Positions 18,658-27,125 of a stretch of 64,000 nucleotides of DNA are shown one piece after another. Position numbers and translations under genes: made by a program. Each line of letters opens with the position of its first letter. Positions within the stretch are counted from its first letter, which is position 1. The notes under the pieces were generated by a model. It did not search any database, was not told where the DNA came from, and was given only the letters and a program-made list of their open reading frames with translations. The stretch spans positions 1 through 64,000 of the forward strand of contig NZ_VMDU01000003.1 in NCBI RefSeq assembly GCF_008271465.1. The letters run 5' to 3'. This stretch comes from Tabrizicola flagellatus. Lineage in GTDB: Bacteria > Pseudomonadota > Alphaproteobacteria > Rhodobacterales > Rhodobacteraceae.

Positions 18658-20676
18658 TCAGATGTGGTCGCGCGGGATCGATTCGGACCATTCCCGGCGC
18701 GCGATTTCGGTCCCGTTTTCAAGGATCACGGTTTCCGCCCGGATGTGAAAATGCGTCTCATCGCAGGTCATGCGGCTGCGGCTTTCGTGGGTGAAGGTGC
18801 CATCCGCGCGGGTCTGAACCACGCGGTAGGCGGTTTCCATCGCGGCGCCGAGCGGGTCGCCCTCGGTGATGAGATAGCGGGCATGGCCCTCGCTGGCCTG
18901 CCGTATGCCGATGTCGGGAAACTCGTGGTCATAGCACCAGCGGGGAAAGTCTACCGTGATCCGCCCCGACAGGAGGTCGCGCGTCACCCGGCGGGGATGG
19001 GCGGGGGTGACGGGGTGGTGGATGACCGGACTTTGCGGCGCCATCTCGGGCGGGTCGAAGGGGCGCAGGGCCGCGTCCTCGGCCCGGGGCGGGCGGACGG
19101 GCAGGATCAGCCGTGTCGCGGCAAGGTCCACCGTCAGCGTCGCCAGCTGCGGCGAGGGCCAGGCGATGGGCCAGTAGACCGAGGACAGCGACAGCCCGAT
19201 CCGGTGGCCGGCCGGAAAGGCATGGGCGATGTCGTCAAGCTCGACCACCACATCGACCGGCTGGCCTGGGACGAGCGCCTCGGGCCGGTCGTGGCCCCGG
19301 TGATGCGCGAGGTTCAGAAGGCCCAGCGTGACCCGCGTCGAGGCCCCGTCCGGCGCGATGTCGCAGAGCCTGACCGCGACCAGGGCCAGCGGCCGGTCCG
19401 AGGCGACGCGCAGCACGAGGCGGGCCGCGCCGAGGATCTCGACCGCTTCCGCCAGGGGGGCGGTCCGCCAGACCAGCGACCCGCCGTCATCCTCGCGCTG
19501 GTCGGTGGGCCAGTCGGCCTCGTCGCCGTAGCGGCCGATCTCGCCCGCTGCCGCCCCCACCCAGAGCGGGGAGCAGATGCGGGCCGCGCCTGCGCCCGGT
19601 CGGTCCTGCAACCGCCCTTCCGCAGGATACAGCGCCCAGTCCCGTATGCGCGGGCTGGGCCAGTGATCCTCGCCCACCCAGCGGCCGGGGCGGTGGGTGT
19701 AGCAGGTGCGCGGCGGCACCGAGTCCTGCATCCAGACCCGCAACGCGGGTTCATTCATGATCCCGCTGTCGCGGCCCTTCATCCAGTGGTCGCACCAGCG
19801 CAGCACCTCTTGCAGCCAGCCAATCGCCGGGCCGACCGTCACATCCATCGGGAAGGAATGGGCCCAGGGTCCGATCAGCCCGCGGCAGTGGTCCGGGCCG
19901 AGCCCTGCCAGAAGCCGCGGCACCGCCTCGGAATAGTTGTCGGCCCAGCCCGAGACCGCATAGACCGGCACCCGGATCGCGGAGTAGTCCTCGCAGACCG
20001 AACCGTGCCGCCAATAGGCGTCGCGGCGCTGGTGGCGCATCCAGGTCAGGCCCCAGGGACGGTTCGCCGCGATCCGCTGCCGCCAGAGGTCGCGCCAGGC
20101 GGGGCCGTGCAGGGCCGGGTCGGGCGGCAGGTCCATGCCCGCGACCATCGTCCCCGACCAGTCCATGTTGTCCTTCGACAGGCAACCGCCGATGTAGTGG
20201 ACATCGGTCGCATAGCGGTCGTCGGTGAAGCCGACGGCGATCACGGTCTTCAAGGCCGGAGGCTGCCGCGCCGCGATCTGCAAGCCGTTGAAGCCGCCCC
20301 AGCTGATCCCGATCATCGCGACCTGCCCGTCGCACCAGTCCTGCGCCGCGATCCAGGCGATCACGTCGCAACCGTCGCGCAGCTCGACTTCGGAATATTC
20401 GTCCTCGAGAAGCCCCTCGCTTTCGCCGCAGCCGCGGATATCGACCCTGAGGCAGGCATAGCCGTGCCCGGCCAGATACAGGTGCAGCCCCTGGTCGCGC
20501 CCCCGGGTGCCGTCGTGCTTTCGATAGGGCAGGTATTCCAGGATCGCCGGATGCCGCCCCGTCGCCGGACGCCAGAGCTTGGCCGCAAGCCGCGTGCCGT
20601 CCGGTAGCGGGATCCAGAGGTTTTCCACCACCTCGACCGGATGCGGAAAGTCGGTGCGGATCCGTGCCAAATGCAA
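18658..20676 (-). CDS. CocE/NonD family hydrolase (X-Pro dipeptidyl-peptidase type)
   Basis: A 672-residue alpha/beta-hydrolase of the CocE/X-Pro dipeptidyl-peptidase class. The catalytic nucleophile is Ser125 in GISWGGFNG, preceded by the VDIRGCGESEG oxyanion region; the C-terminal part is the jelly-roll domain of this class. No export signal is evident. The start appears to be TTG: AAAGGA lies just upstream, and TTG codons 1 or 3 could initiate. It is the first gene of the minus-strand importer operon. Substrate may be a prolyl peptide, an ester or an amide; cocaine esterase activity itself is not implied. Confidence 0.85.
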   Translation of the reverse strand: MHLARIRTDFPHPVEVVENLWIPLPDGTRLAAKLWRPATGRHPAILEYLPYRKHDGTRGRDQGLHLYLAGHGYACLRVDIRGCGESEGLLEDEYSEVELRDGCDVIAWIAAQDWCDGQVAMIGISWGGFNGLQIAARQPPALKTVIAVGFTDDRYATDVHYIGGCLSKDNMDWSGTMVAGMDLPPDPALHGPAWRDLWRQRIAANRPWGLTWMRHQRRDAYWRHGSVCEDYSAIRVPVYAVSGWADNYSEAVPRLLAGLGPDHCRGLIGPWAHSFPMDVTVGPAIGWLQEVLRWCDHWMKGRDSGIMNEPALRVWMQDSVPPRTCYTHRPGRWVGEDHWPSPRIRDWALYPAEGRLQDRPGAGAARICSPLWVGAAAGEIGRYGDEADWPTDQREDDGGSLVWRTAPLAEAVEILGAARLVLRVASDRPLALVAVRLCDIAPDGASTRVTLGLLNLAHHRGHDRPEALVPGQPVDVVVELDDIAHAFPAGHRIGLSLSSVYWPIAWPSPQLATLTVDLAATRLILPVRPPRAEDAALRPFDPPEMAPQSPVIHHPVTPAHPRRVTRDLLSGRITVDFPRWCYDHEFPDIGIRQASEGHARYLITEGDPLGAAMETAYRVVQTRADGTFTHESRSRMTCDETHFHIRAETVILENGTEIARREWSESIPRDHI

Positions 20677-20816
20677 TCCTTTCCCCGAAGAAGCGGAACC
20701 GCGGCCGCCGGACGGTCCGGGTCCGGGGCGTTACGCCTGAGCCATGCGTAGCAGGCAGCCATGTGTCAGGGCAACAGAAGGGTCTGATCTGTCCGGCAGC
20801 GACGCGGTGCGGCCCG

Positions 20817-20853
20817 GGCAAAAGAAAATGGCCCGGGCCTTTCAGCCTGAGCC
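20817..20853 (-). terminator. rho-independent terminator of tRNA-Arg
   Basis: Read on the minus strand, GGCTCAGGC-TGAAAG-GCCCGGGCC forms a stem with one mismatch and one G-U pair, followed by ATTTTCTTTT. It begins 12 bases after the tRNA CCA end. Confidence 0.8.
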
Positions 20854-20864
20854 ATCCAAGAACG

Positions 20865-20941
20865 TGGCGGACCCGGAGCGATTCGAACGCCCGACCCTCA
20901 GATTCGTAGTCTGATGCTCTATCCAGCTGAGCTACGGGTCC
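20865..20941 (-). tRNA. tRNA-Arg (anticodon ACG)
   Basis: On the minus strand the 77-base gene folds as a full cloverleaf. The acceptor stem is GGACCCG/CGGGTCC with discriminator G and an encoded CCA. The D arm is GCTCAGCTGGATAGAGC, and the anticodon stem TCAGA/TCTGA encloses loop CTACGAA (anticodon ACG, modified to ICG to read CGN). The T arm includes GTTCGAATC. A terminator follows directly. Confidence 0.97.
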
Positions 20942-20990
20942 GCAATGCCCGGCCATGTAGCCCCCTCGGCCAGGCAATGCAAGGGCCAAA

Positions 20991-22403
20991 TCACGCGGAA
21001 ATCTCGCTTGTCCCTTTCGGCAGGTGGATCGCGAACTCGGTGCCTTCCGCGTCAGCGCGAACCAGCTCCAGCCGGCCGCCGTGACCGCGCACCAGTTCGG
21101 CGGCGATCGCAAGGCCGAGGCCCGTGCCTCCCTTCCGAGCGCCGCCCTGGAAGGCCGAGAACAGATGCTCGCGTGCCTTGGCCGGCAGGCCAGGCCCGGT
21201 ATCGCCGACCCGGATCCACCATTCCGATTCGTCCTCGCCCGCCGAGACCTCGATCGTTCCGGGCTGGCCCGTCGCCTCGATCGCCTGCCGGGCGTTGCGG
21301 ATCAGGTTGGACAGGACGCGATAGAGCTGTTCGCCATCCGCGCGGATCATCATTCCGGGCGGGATGTCGATCAGGCAGGTGATGGGAGACTCGGCCCCCA
21401 GGCCCTCGCCCTCGACGACCTCGGCGGCGAGTTGCGCGAGGTTCAGGCGCCGCAGTTGCGGCGGCGGTTCCTCGGCCTTGCCGAAGGCCAGCGTCGCCTC
21501 GCAAAGCGAGACCGCGCGGCTGATCGAGCCGATCAGCTTGGGCGCCGACCGCGCCACGACCGGGTCGGCGCTGCCCTCGATCCGGTCTGCGAACAGCTGC
21601 GCCGTGGTCAGCACGTTGCGCAGGTCGTGGCTGATCTTGGCCACGGCACCGCCCAGTTGCGCCAGCCTCTCCTTTTGCCGCAGGGCGCCGGTCAGCTGGG
21701 TCTGCATCGACTGCAACGCCTCCTCGGCCATGCGCAGCTCCTCGACATCCGCATTGGGGGTGATCACGCGCCGCGCATCCTCGGGTGCCTCGGCATAATC
21801 GCGCATGTGCCGCACCACCCGGCGGATCGGCAGCACCAGCAGGCGGCGGACGGCAAGGAACAGGAGGAACGCGGTGACGACCGAGATGAGGGCCGACAGG
21901 ATCAGGATCCGCAGCCCGTAGTCGATCATGGCGACCCGCAGAGGCCGCGTCTCCATCGTCACCTCGATCAGCGTGCCGGCCTCCTGCACCGGGTAGCCGA
22001 TTACCCGGACGATGCGGTTTTCCGGGTCGAGCAGCGTGGCGAAGGCATCGCGGATCAGCTCCCAGGGTCCCGCCATTCGCAGGTCATACGAGGCATGGAT
22101 CTCGTCCGGCACCGGCGAGGACAGGACCAGTTGCCGAACCTCGTCCCGGCGCAGGACGACGTTGTAGACCTCGGCGTTCTTCAGAAGCTCCGCCTCGAGG
22201 TCCGGCGAGACCGGAGCTTCGGCGGCAAGCTGGGTCAGGGCGGCGATCTGCGCCTGTTTCAGCCGGGTCAGCAGGAAGTCGGCCCGGAAACGCGCGATCG
22301 AGGGCACGAAGATCATCACCTCGGCCAGCATCACGAAGATGACGGTCAGGATCAGGAAGCGCCCGGACAGCGTGTTGAGAAAGCTCTTGCGTCTTTCGGC
22401 CAC
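20991..22403 (-). CDS. sensor histidine kinase (orphan)
   Basis: A 470-residue membrane kinase. Helices at about 16-34 and 163-185 bound a 125-residue periplasmic sensor region; a HAMP-like linker follows (about 186-240), then the phosphoacceptor His259 in KISHDLRNVL, the N box at Asn370, G1 motif DTGPG at 401-405 and G2 GTGLGL. No response regulator is encoded nearby on either strand, so its partner lies elsewhere. It sits 49 bp upstream of the tRNA-Arg gene and follows the flavoprotein gene on the same strand. The stimulus is unknown. Confidence 0.92.
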   Translation of the reverse strand: MAERRKSFLNTLSGRFLILTVIFVMLAEVMIFVPSIARFRADFLLTRLKQAQIAALTQLAAEAPVSPDLEAELLKNAEVYNVVLRRDEVRQLVLSSPVPDEIHASYDLRMAGPWELIRDAFATLLDPENRIVRVIGYPVQEAGTLIEVTMETRPLRVAMIDYGLRILILSALISVVTAFLLFLAVRRLLVLPIRRVVRHMRDYAEAPEDARRVITPNADVEELRMAEEALQSMQTQLTGALRQKERLAQLGGAVAKISHDLRNVLTTAQLFADRIEGSADPVVARSAPKLIGSISRAVSLCEATLAFGKAEEPPPQLRRLNLAQLAAEVVEGEGLGAESPITCLIDIPPGMMIRADGEQLYRVLSNLIRNARQAIEATGQPGTIEVSAGEDESEWWIRVGDTGPGLPAKAREHLFSAFQGGARKGGTGLGLAIAAELVRGHGGRLELVRADAEGTEFAIHLPKGTSEISA

Positions 22404-22437
22404 CCGAACCTTCCACCCGAACCTGCCTGGTCCGGCC

Positions 22438-23853
22438 TCACGGAACCCATCGCTGGATGAAGCCCACCACGCGCTTCAACCCCAGGTTCTCGAACAACTT
22501 CGGGCTAAAATAGGCGCCCGCCGCGCGTTTGGAAACCTCTCCCAGCGTCGGATAGGGCGCGATCATGCCGGCAATGGCGGACAATTTCAGCCGGGCCGAG
22601 ATCGCCAGCGCCCAGAGCCCGATCAGCTCGCCCGCCTGCGGTCCGACGATGCCGGCGCCGACCGGGCGACCCTTGACCACCATGACCTTGAGCAGGCCAG
22701 TGGTCCTGCCCTCGGCCTGGGCGCGGTCGTTGTGTGCGAAGCTTGCGCGCAGGACGGTCAGCGCATCGCCATGCGCGGCGCGGGCCTCGGCCTCGGTCAG
22801 ACCGACCTGCGCCAGTTCCGGGTCGGTGTAGGTCGCGCGCGGGATCGCCCGGGGATCGGCCCTGGCCGGCAGACCCAGAACCGCCTGCCGGATCACGATT
22901 CCGGCATGCCAGCCTGCGACATGGGTGAACTGCGGCCCCCCCGCCGCATCGCCCACGGCATAGACCCGCCGGTTGGTCGAGCGCAGCCGCGCGTCCACCG
23001 TCACGCCCCTGGGCGTGTAGGCGATGCCCGCCGCCTCGAGGTTCATGCCGTCCAGCGCCACCCGGCGCCCGACCGCCATGAGAAGATGCGTCCCCCGCAG
23101 CTGTTGCCCGTTGCCCAGCGTCACCTCGACGGCGCCCTCCTCGCCGGCCAGCCGCACCACCGGCTGACCCTCGACCAGCGCGATCCCCTCGTGCCGCAGG
23201 GCCTGAACGACCACGGCGGCCAGTTCGGGATCCTCGCGGCCCAGCACATGCGCGGCCTCGATCACCGTCACCTCGCAGCCCAGCCGCCGGTGCGCCTGCG
23301 CCATCTCGACCCCGATGGGGCCGCCGCCGACGATGACCAGATGCCCGGGCCTCTCGCGCAGGTCGAAGATCGTCTCGTTTGTCAGGTAGGGCACCGTGTC
23401 GATCCCCTGCACCTGCGGCACGAAGGGGCGCGAGCCGGTGGCGATGACGAAGCGCCGGGCGCGAATCGTCGCATCCCCGGCCTGCACCTCGCGCGGGCCG
23501 GTGAAACGGGCGAAGGCGCGAATGACGGTGCAGCCGAGGCCCTCGAAACGCTCCTGGCTGTCCACCGGGGCGATCGCTGCGATCACCGCGCGGACATGGT
23601 CCTTGACCGCGCCGAAGTCCACCGCCGGCGCGACCCCGGCGATGCCGCGGAAGCCCCGGCGCTGTGCCTCGGCCGCCTTGGCCGCGGCGATCAGCGCCTT
23701 CGATGGCACGCAGCCCGCGTTCAGGCAGTCGCCGCCCATCTCGCCCGCCTCGACCAGCACGACGCGCGCGCCCATCTGCACCGCGCCCGCCGCGACCGAC
23801 AACCCGCCCGATCCGGCGCCGATCACGCAGATGTCGGTCTCGATCCGGCCCAT
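22438..23853 (-). CDS. lipoamide dehydrogenase-like FAD/NAD(P) disulfide oxidoreductase
   Basis: A 471-residue flavoprotein with the FAD-binding GAGSGGLS motif at 12-19, redox-active cysteines Cys43 and Cys48 in GGDCLNAGCVPSK, an NAD(P)-binding GGGPIGVE motif and a dimerisation domain. The C-terminal catalytic His of the HPTxxE motif is replaced: the sequence reads APYPTLGE. This places it with mercuric reductase-like oxidoreductases of unknown substrate rather than true lipoamide dehydrogenase. Its ATG abuts the stop of the TVP38 gene upstream, a partnership common for this subfamily. Confidence 0.87.
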   Translation of the reverse strand: MGRIETDICVIGAGSGGLSVAAGAVQMGARVVLVEAGEMGGDCLNAGCVPSKALIAAAKAAEAQRRGFRGIAGVAPAVDFGAVKDHVRAVIAAIAPVDSQERFEGLGCTVIRAFARFTGPREVQAGDATIRARRFVIATGSRPFVPQVQGIDTVPYLTNETIFDLRERPGHLVIVGGGPIGVEMAQAHRRLGCEVTVIEAAHVLGREDPELAAVVVQALRHEGIALVEGQPVVRLAGEEGAVEVTLGNGQQLRGTHLLMAVGRRVALDGMNLEAAGIAYTPRGVTVDARLRSTNRRVYAVGDAAGGPQFTHVAGWHAGIVIRQAVLGLPARADPRAIPRATYTDPELAQVGLTEAEARAAHGDALTVLRASFAHNDRAQAEGRTTGLLKVMVVKGRPVGAGIVGPQAGELIGLWALAISARLKLSAIAGMIAPYPTLGEVSKRAAGAYFSPKLFENLGLKRVVGFIQRWVP

Positions 23854-24588
23854 TCAGCGCATCCTCCGGACGGCGCGCAACAGCATCGGCAGCGCGGCGA
23901 GGGCGGCAAGCCCCAGAAGCGGCAGCAGAACGGGCGGGGTGAAGAGGATGCCAAGGTCAGGCGCCTCGTCCCGGGCAAAGACCTCGCCCAGGCCAGCGCC
24001 GACCGAGGTGAAGACCAGCGCCCCCGGGATGATCCCGAGGAAGGTCGAGACGGCAAAGCGCCAGAGACTGGTGCCGACCAGCGCCGGGATCAGGTTCGCG
24101 AGGAAGAAGGGCACCAGCGGCACGAGGCGCATCAGGAACAGGACCGACCATTCGTTCTCGCGCAGGCCGGACTGCAACCGCGCTGCCCTGCCGCCAGCCC
24201 CTTCAAGCTTGCGCGACAGGGCCTCGCCGAAACCGGAGCGCGCCGCCAGGAAGATCAGGACCGCCCCGGTCCCGGCGCCCAGGACGTTGTAGAGCACGCC
24301 GGGGAACAGATCGAACAGGAAACCGCCGGTCAGCGTGGCGATGGTTCCGCCCGGCAGGCTGAGGCCGACTATGGCGACATAGGCCGCAAGGAAGACCAGC
24401 ACCGACCACAGGTAATGCGCATCCCGATAGGCCAGCAGCTCATCGCGGTGACGCGCAAGCGCCTCGAAACTCAGATCGTCGCGCAGGACCACGGCACCGA
24501 CCAGCGCCGCACCCAGGATCACCAGGATCGGCAGGCGGCGCAGCCAGGTCGAGGACGAAGGGGCGGGTGTCACGGGGGCTCCTTGCAT
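23854..24588 (-). CDS. TVP38/TMEM64 (DedA-like) membrane protein
   Basis: A 244-residue integral membrane protein of the VTT/DedA superfamily. The conserved core is LSLPGGTIATLTGGFLF and YNVLGAGTGAVLIFLAAR, with the later MRLVPLVPFFLANLIPA and STFLGIIPGALVFTSVGAG. Related proteins are lipid scramblases or flippases; direct function here is unknown. The ATG at 24588 is chosen; a longer frame to 24660 has no membrane or domain character. It is co-transcribed with the flavoprotein. Confidence 0.88.
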   Translation of the reverse strand: MQGAPVTPAPSSSTWLRRLPILVILGAALVGAVVLRDDLSFEALARHRDELLAYRDAHYLWSVLVFLAAYVAIVGLSLPGGTIATLTGGFLFDLFPGVLYNVLGAGTGAVLIFLAARSGFGEALSRKLEGAGGRAARLQSGLRENEWSVLFLMRLVPLVPFFLANLIPALVGTSLWRFAVSTFLGIIPGALVFTSVGAGLGEVFARDEAPDLGILFTPPVLLPLLGLAALAALPMLLRAVRRMR

Positions 24589-24729
24589 GGGGCCTGACCA
24601 TGGCCCAGCTTGGCGCGGCGCGACAGGGGGTTCACGCGGCCTTGATCCCGGTCGGCTCAAACCCGGCAGGGCTGCAACATTTCTTGCGGCCGGTCGTGGA
24701 AATGTTGCAGGAAATCCGCCCGGGCCACG

Positions 24730-24758
24730 TTGACTTGGGCCGCGACCGCCCGTAAATG
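24730..24758 (+). promoter_or_regulatory. candidate promoter for rpmH-rnpA-yidD
   Basis: TTGACT (24730-24735), a 17-bp spacer, then TAAATG (24753-24758). It lies 67 bp before the rpmH start. The -35 is good and the -10 is weak. The rest of 24589-24824 shows no gene. Confidence 0.4.
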
Positions 24759-24824
24759 ACGGGCTTCAAGTTACCGGCCCTCGAATCCTAATGGTTTTCG
24801 GGTCACGTCTGATGGAGAGCCGCG

Positions 24825-24959
24825 ATGAAGCGCACCTTTCAACCGTCGAACCTGGTTCGCAAGCGCCGCCACGGCTTCCGGGCGCGCATGGCCACCAAGA
24901 ACGGCCGTCTGGTCCTGGCCGCCCGCCGCGCCAAGGGCCGTCACAAGCTGACCGCCTGA
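24825..24959 (+). CDS. rpmH: 50S ribosomal protein L34
   Basis: A 44-residue basic protein, [20 protein letters not shown] onwards, ending in [10 protein letters not shown]. This is the canonical L34 sequence and length. The ATG is preceded by GGAGAG. It is followed 32 bp later by rnpA, the nearly universal bacterial gene pair. Confidence 0.98.
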   Translation: MKRTFQPSNLVRKRRHGFRARMATKNGRLVLAARRAKGRHKLTA

Positions 24960-24991
24960 TCGACCGCCCGCAAGGGCGTCAGGGTTTGCTC

Positions 24992-25399
24992 ATGACACCG
25001 CCGGAGACCCAGGGCCAAGGCATCGCCGCCGCAGCGCCCGCAAGGTCTCCGGCGGTTTCGCTTTGCGTGATGGCCAAGCGCGCCGACTATCTGAAGGCGG
25101 CTGCGGCGCGGCGGCAGGGGACCGGCGGGTTCCTGCTCCAGGCGCGCGACCGGGCGGATGGCGACCCGGCGGTGCGGGTGGGGTTCACCGCCTCGAAGAA
25201 GATCGGCAATGCGGTGCTGCGCAACCGGGCCAAGCGGCGGCTGCGGGCCCTTGCGCGCGAGGTGCTGGCGCCCGAGGCCCGTCCGGGCTGGGACTATGTC
25301 CTGGTCGCCAGGCCCGAAGCCACGGTGACGCGCAGCTATGCCGACCTTTGTTCCGATCTGCGGCAGGCACTGACTGCCGTCCACCGGGGGCGGGCATGA
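24992..25399 (+). CDS. rnpA: ribonuclease P protein component
   Basis: A 135-residue basic protein that binds the RNase P RNA for tRNA 5' maturation. The family signature RNRAKRRLR lies in the central region, preceded by [17 protein letters not shown]. The N-terminal MTPPETQ and [15 protein letters not shown] are typical of Rhodobacteraceae RnpA. Its TGA overlaps the yidD ATG. Confidence 0.95.
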   Translation: MTPPETQGQGIAAAAPARSPAVSLCVMAKRADYLKAAAARRQGTGGFLLQARDRADGDPAVRVGFTASKKIGNAVLRNRAKRRLRALAREVLAPEARPGWDYVLVARPEATVTRSYADLCSDLRQALTAVHRGRA

Positions 25400-25644
25400 C
25401 CCCGCTTGCGCACCTTGTCGCGCTGCCAGTGCGGGCCTACCGGCTGGTCCTGTCGCCCTGGGTCGGCCATGGCTGCCGGTTCCAGCCGACCTGTTCGGCC
25501 TATGCGCTGGAGGCGCTGGAACGGCACGGGGCCGTGAAGGGCAGCTACCTTGCGGCCCACCGGATCTGCCGCTGTCACCCCTGGGGCGGGCATGGCTACG
25601 ACCCGGTGCCGGGGGCCGATCCGGACCATGACGCGGGACGCTAG
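25396..25644 (+). CDS. yidD: membrane protein insertion efficiency factor YidD
   Basis: An 82-residue protein containing the family pattern [20 protein letters not shown] and [20 protein letters not shown], plus [17 protein letters not shown]. It has an amphipathic N-terminus and assists YidC-dependent insertion. ATGA overlap with rnpA. Here yidC is not downstream but on the opposite strand 1.5 kb away. Confidence 0.95.
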   Translation: MTPLAHLVALPVRAYRLVLSPWVGHGCRFQPTCSAYALEALERHGAVKGSYLAAHRICRCHPWGGHGYDPVPGADPDHDAGR

Positions 25645-25651
25645 GTCCGGG

Positions 25652-25697
25652 CGCGAATCTTTTCGAAAAGATTTGCAGAATCCTTCGAAGGATTTTG
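25652..25697. repeat. double TTCGAA palindrome between convergent genes, copy 1
   Basis: Two perfect palindromes: AATCTTTTCGAAAAGATT (25656-25673) and AATCCTTCGAAGGATT (25679-25694), separated by TGCAG. They fill the 57-bp gap between the convergent yidD and engB ends and are followed by T- or A-rich ends on both strands, so they probably serve as a bidirectional terminator. A second copy is at 47553-47592. Confidence 0.75.
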
Positions 25698-25701
25698 GCC
25701 C

Positions 25702-26352
25702 CTATTCCATCGTCGCGATCAGGGCGCGCAGCGTCTCGATCCCTTCGCCCTTCTCGGAACTCGTCACCACGATCTCGGGGTAGGCCGCCGGGTGCTTGGC
25801 CAGCGCGCCCTTCACCTGCTCGATCACCGCCGCGCGTTCGCTGCGGTTGATCTTGTCCACCTTGGTCAGCACCGCCTGGAAGGTCACCGCGCTGCGGTCC
25901 AGAAGCGTCAGGATCTCTTCGTCCACCGCCTTGATCCCGTGCCGCGCGTCGATCAGCACGAAGGCCCGGCGCAGCGTGGGCCGGCCCGACAGATACTGCT
26001 TCAGAAGCGCCTGCCACTTGGCGACGATGGCCACGGGCGCCTCGGCGAAGCCATAGCCGGGCAGGTCCACCAGATAGCGCGACTCGCCCAGGGCGAAATA
26101 GTTGATCTCCTGCGTCCGCCCCGGCGTGTTCGAGGCGCGCGCCAGCGTCTTGCGGCCGGTCAGGGCGTTGATCAGGCTGGATTTCCCGACGTTCGAGCGC
26201 CCGGCGAAGCAGACCTCCAGCCGGTCGGCGGGGGGCAGGCCGGACATGGCGACCACGCCCTTGACGAAGGTGACGGGGCCGGCGAACAAGAGCCGGCCGG
26301 CCTCGCGCGCGGACTCCTCGGGTTCGGGGGTCAGGGTGAAGGTCATCGTCAT
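25702..26352 (-). CDS. engB: ribosome biogenesis GTP-binding protein EngB/YsxC
   Basis: A 216-residue TRAFAC GTPase needed for 50S subunit assembly. G1 GRSNVGKS, G2 region NTPGRTQEINYF, G3 DLPGYG, and G4 TKVDK are all present. The start MTMTFTLTPEPEE at 26352 overlaps the MOSC gene stop (ATGA); a second ATG lies at 26346. Gene order yidC-MOSC-engB is characteristic of Rhodobacteraceae. Confidence 0.95.
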   Translation of the reverse strand: MTMTFTLTPEPEESAREAGRLLFAGPVTFVKGVVAMSGLPPADRLEVCFAGRSNVGKSSLINALTGRKTLARASNTPGRTQEINYFALGESRYLVDLPGYGFAEAPVAIVAKWQALLKQYLSGRPTLRRAFVLIDARHGIKAVDEEILTLLDRSAVTFQAVLTKVDKINRSERAAVIEQVKGALAKHPAAYPEIVVTSSEKGEGIETLRALIATME

Positions 26353-27125
26353 GCGCGCACCTCGTCGCCAACCGTTACCCGGCCGCCTGCGATCACCCGC
26401 GCGAAGACCCCGAAATCGGTATGGCCATAGCCCGTTTCCAGCGCGCCCATCGTGTCGGCGTCCTGCACGCCCGTCTCGGGGTTTGCGCCGGTCGCCCGGC
26501 AGCGGCCGATTGGTTCCTCGATACGCAGGCGCGCCGCGCCGATCGCGATTTCCTGCCCGATCAGGTCCAGTTCGGCCCAGGGTGCCCAGCCCTCGACCCA
26601 GATGTTGCCGCGGAAGCGGTGCGGCGAGAGCGGCAGGCCCATCCTGGCGGACAGGTCGGCCAGCGAGGTGGTGGAATTGATCGAGACCAGCGGCTGGTCC
26701 TGATCGGTCAGCGCCTGGCCCGGCACCCGGATGACCCGGGCCGGTTCGGGCCGCGTCGCGGGCCAGAGCGGGCGGAGCCAGTCGATCAGCCGCGCGGCAT
26801 CGGCGGGGTCGTCGGGGCGGAAGCTTTCGGTCGGGCGGCGGGGGTGGCTGAGGGTCACCTCTGCCCGGTCGGGATCCGAGGTGCAGGCGACCGCCATCAG
26901 ATCGGCCGAGCCCCAGCCGCGCAGGAACTGGAGCTTCGGGGCCCAGGCGGGCGGTTCGGTCAGCCGGGCGGCGGCATGGGCCACGGCCCAGACCCGGTCG
27001 AAGGGAAAGGCCGCGCCCTCGGTCAGAACGGCCTCGGGCACGGTCTCGAAGCCTGCGGACTTGATCGGGTGGCGCACCAGGAGCGCGACGCGCCCTGCCG
27101 TTGTCCACCCGGCCGTCCCGGTCAC
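26349..27125 (-). CDS. MOSC domain protein (YcbX-like)
   Basis: A 258-residue protein with an N-terminal MOSC beta-barrel (about 8-90, RVALLVRHPIKSAG) and a C-terminal MOSC domain containing the conserved cysteine in IGRCRATGANPETG. MOSC proteins handle molybdenum cofactor sulfur transfer or Moco-dependent N-hydroxylated compound reduction; the exact role is unknown. GTG start overlaps the yidC stop (GTGA). Confidence 0.88.
   Translation of the reverse strand: MTGTAGWTTAGRVALLVRHPIKSAGFETVPEAVLTEGAAFPFDRVWAVAHAAARLTEPPAWAPKLQFLRGWGSADLMAVACTSDPDRAEVTLSHPRRPTESFRPDDPADAARLIDWLRPLWPATRPEPARVIRVPGQALTDQDQPLVSINSTTSLADLSARMGLPLSPHRFRGNIWVEGWAPWAELDLIGQEIAIGAARLRIEEPIGRCRATGANPETGVQDADTMGALETGYGHTDFGVFARVIAGGRVTVGDEVRA

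Noticed and set aside
20361-20762. Minus-strand frame upstream of the CocE-type gene with its own ATG
   Set aside because: It runs out of frame through conserved CocE sequence and shows no protein features.
24589-24824. Chromosomal origin near rpmH
   Set aside because: No dnaA gene or cluster of DnaA boxes was seen; in alphaproteobacteria rpmH is often not at oriC.
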